Assembly: GCA_029865405.1 (NCBI GenBank)
Contig: JAOUGZ010000176.1
Span: forward strand, 1 to 6,228
Origin: Betaproteobacteria bacterium
Lineage (GTDB): Bacteria; Pseudomonadota; Gammaproteobacteria; Burkholderiales; SG8-39
Direction: 5' to 3'
Length of the DNA: 6,228 nucleotides
The notes beneath the pieces are model-generated. The model ran no database searches. It was not told the DNA's origin and was given only the letters and a program-made list of their open reading frames with translations. A program made the position numbers and the translations under genes. Positions 4,735 to 6,228 of the stretch are shown piece by piece (position 1 is the stretch's first letter; every line of letters starts with the position of its first letter).

Positions 4735-5985
4735 TTAGTGAAAGCGATGGCGGATGCGCACCGGCTCGCCCGAGCGCACTTCCACGCGCCGCGTGTAGGC
4801 CGGAAACGACGTATTGCGCACCTCGATGGTGTGCGTCCCCGCCGGCACGTCGAGCGCGCGCAGCGGCGGGCTGACGCCGCGGCTCTTGCCGTTCACGAAC
4901 ACTTCGCCCCAAGGCAGGATGACCAGCTGGATGATCCCCGCCTGGGCCGCAGTCTGCACAGGCGCGGGATCCGGCGCAGGCGAGGGCGCCAGCGCGGATT
5001 CCGCCCTGGGTGCATCGGGCGCCCGGCGCGCAGCCCGGGCGGCCAGCGCCTCGCGGCGCGCCACGCGCTGCGCCGGCGTCAGGACAGGCCCCTTGGCGGG
5101 CGCAGCCTGAAGCGCCGCTTCCGCGGCCGGTGGCGGTGGCAGTGCAGGCTGCACGGGCTCGGGTGCCGCCGCCTTTCCCGGAACAGCCGCCACCCCGGTC
5201 CGCACTGGCGCCGGCGTTGCCGTCTTCACGGCGAGCGGCGCGGGCTGCACCGCCAGCGGCGGATAGTTGATCTGCGCCTTGACGGCGACGCCGCCGCTCA
5301 CCAGCAGCGCGAACGCGAGCGGCGCGCCGACGAATGCCATGCGATGCACGCCGAAGGGCCGCACGTCGGTCAGCTCGCCGATGAGACGCGGCGCGCGGCG
5401 CCGCGGCGCCACGCGCCGCGATCCGGTTTCAATCACGCGTCGCGCCGCTTCCGTGCCGATGCCGACCGAGTACACCTCATGCTCGCGCACGTGCTTGTCG
5501 GTGCGCGCCCCGACGTAGCTGAACAGGCTGGCGTAATCGAGGGACAGGCAGGACACGACCTCGTAGAACGAGCGCGAGACGAGCAGTTGTCCCGCCTGGG
5601 CGAAGGTCATCACGCGCTGCGCGACGTTGATGCCGTCGCCGATGATGTTCATCTGGCCATTGATGTCCTTGACCAGGCGCACGGGGCCCAAGTTGATGCC
5701 GATGCGCACGGCGATCGCGCCGGTGGATTCCGCGCGCGCCGCGGCGCGCAGCGACATGGCGACGAACAGCGCGTCTTCAGGGTCGCCGAGAAAGGTGATG
5801 CCGGCGCCGTCGCCGGTATCCAGGACCACGCGGTCGCGCGGCGCCACGTTCTCCAGCGCCGCGCTGAGCAGCTTGTTGAACGCCTGTTTGAGCAGCATCT
5901 GCTCCGCCACCGGCTTCGCCGAGTACTCGACGATATCCAGGAATACGATGCTGCAAACCAGCGTGCGACTGGGCTGTTCGATCAT
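4735..5985 (-). CDS. Class III nucleotide cyclase with one membrane span and C-terminal PEGA domain
   Basis: A 416-residue membrane protein. Residues 8-175 form an adenylate/guanylate cyclase catalytic domain that would make a cyclic nucleotide in the cytoplasm. The metal-binding aspartates are present: Asp17 in VFLDIVEYS and Asp59 in DTGDG. The transition-state Asn120 and Arg124 are present in GINVAQR. The positions that set purine choice read Leu55 and Asn113 rather than the Lys/Asp of adenylate cyclases or Glu/Cys of guanylate cyclases, so the product is not assigned. A basic stretch (190-200) precedes a hydrophobic span (216-235). A long Ala/Pro-rich linker (about 240-350) follows, and then a PEGA domain (353-416) with GEVFVNGKSRGVSPPL and VPAGTHTIEVRN. 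With the cyclase in the cytoplasm, the PEGA domain would be periplasmic, where such domains are thought to bind surface or wall components. The gene begins 37 bp after metG and reads on toward the lipoprotein and kinase genes. Confidence 0.9.
   Translation of the reverse strand: MIEQPSRTLVCSIVFLDIVEYSAKPVAEQMLLKQAFNKLLSAALENVAPRDRVVLDTGDGAGITFLGDPEDALFVAMSLRAAARAESTGAIAVRIGINLGPVRLVKDINGQMNIIGDGINVAQRVMTFAQAGQLLVSRSFYEVVSCLSLDYASLFSYVGARTDKHVREHEVYSVGIGTEAARRVIETGSRRVAPRRRAPRLIGELTDVRPFGVHRMAFVGAPLAFALLVSGGVAVKAQINYPPLAVQPAPLAVKTATPAPVRTGVAAVPGKAAAPEPVQPALPPPPAAEAALQAAPAKGPVLTPAQRVARREALAARAARRAPDAPRAESALAPSPAPDPAPVQTAAQAGIIQLVILPWGEVFVNGKSRGVSPPLRALDVPAGTHTIEVRNTSFPAYTRRVEVRSGEPVRIRHRFH
5387..5420. 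repeat. 34-bp near-perfect palindrome inside the cyclase gene
   Basis: The two 17-base halves are reverse complements at 16 of 17 positions; the only mismatch is C at 5396 against A at 5411. It consists of outer arms CGCGGCGCG and CGCGCCGCG around the 14-bp perfect palindrome GGCGCCGCGGCGCC. It encodes part of the Arg/Pro-rich stretch just before the membrane span, at about residues 189-200. All but one base is G or C, so chance symmetry is more likely than in mixed sequence. Confidence 0.6.
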
Positions 5986-6022
5986 GCGTGCTTCGAGGGT
6001 CCGCGCGATGGCCGTAAGGCAT

Positions 6023-6228
6023 TCATTTTACGCGCATACCTGGAGCGGCTCCGCTGTCCGGGGAAATGAGAAATATGCCCGCTTCGTCGCCCGATGCGGC
6101 GAGCACCATGCCTTCGGAGACGCCGAATTTCATGGTGCGCGGTGCGAGATTCGCCACCACGATGACCAGCCGTCCCTCGAGTTTCTGGGGCTCGTAGGCC
6201 GATTTGATGCCGGCCAACACCTGGCGCG
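6023..6228 (-). CDS. metG: Methionyl-tRNA synthetase, C-terminal fragment
   Basis: This is the last 67 residues of methionyl-tRNA synthetase; the 5' part lies beyond the right edge of the window. The frame is open to the edge. Reading in from the edge, it gives [19 protein letters not shown], followed by [20 protein letters not shown] and the closing [15 protein letters not shown]. This is the C-terminal Trbp111/EMAP-II-like OB-fold domain of bacterial MetG, which dimerises and binds tRNA non-specifically. The catalytic HIGH and KMSKS motifs are not in the window. An internal GTG at 6220 is a codon of this fragment, not a start. The cyclase gene follows 37 bp after its TAA, with no visible terminator between them. 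Confidence 0.93.
   Translation of the reverse strand, partial: RQVLAGIKSAYEPQKLEGRLVIVVANLAPRTMKFGVSEGMVLAASGDEAGIFLISPDSGAAPGMRVK

Noticed and set aside
5000..5260. Repetitive-looking Ala/Pro codons as a DNA repeat array
   Set aside because: These are irregular GCG/CCG-type codons of the cyclase linker, without a fixed repeat unit.
4174..6069. A 631-codon open frame on the plus strand
   Set aside because: It lies antisense to the lipoprotein and cyclase genes, both of which have clear domains. The translation is rich in Arg, His and Ala with no motif.

Overview
The window is strongly G+C-rich and carries a mix of housekeeping and accessory genes. The codon use and family members (DnaE, MetG, the HTH and FAD-oxidase families, a TssQ-like lipoprotein) suggest a betaproteobacterial chromosome. 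No mobile element, tRNA, rRNA or CRISPR array is visible. That taxonomic call is inferred from protein resemblance alone.

Left part (1-2477). The 3' end of dnaE (replicative polymerase alpha subunit, + strand) runs into the 3' end of a convergent, divergent-sequence FAD-linked oxidase gene, and the two overlap by 19 bp. The oxidase is divergently arranged with a helix-turn-helix regulator across a short shared upstream region that holds an imperfect dyad. The regulator's 3' end overlaps by 34 bp the 3' end of a convergent acylphosphatase gene. The acylphosphatase most likely starts at a TTG with a good Shine-Dalgarno sequence.

Middle (2478-3023). A small + strand gene encodes a membrane-anchored protein. 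Its C-terminus looks like the disulfide-loop region of type IVa pilins, but its N-terminus has no prepilin-peptidase site. It ends at a GC-rich hairpin shared with the convergent kinase gene.

Right part (3024-6228, all - strand, read right to left). The 3' end of metG is followed 37 bp later by a gene for a class III nucleotide cyclase joined through one membrane span and a Pro/Ala-rich linker to a PEGA domain. Next come a small TPR-type lipoprotein resembling the TssQ family and a tail-anchored Ser/Thr protein kinase. The four reading frames are co-directional with gaps of 37, 72 and 19 bp, so they may form one operon. The last three look like an envelope-linked signalling set: a cyclase with a likely periplasmic PEGA domain, an outer-membrane-type lipoprotein and a membrane-tethered kinase. 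This is the most interesting part of the window. The functional link between these proteins is inferred from gene order, not shown by the sequence.
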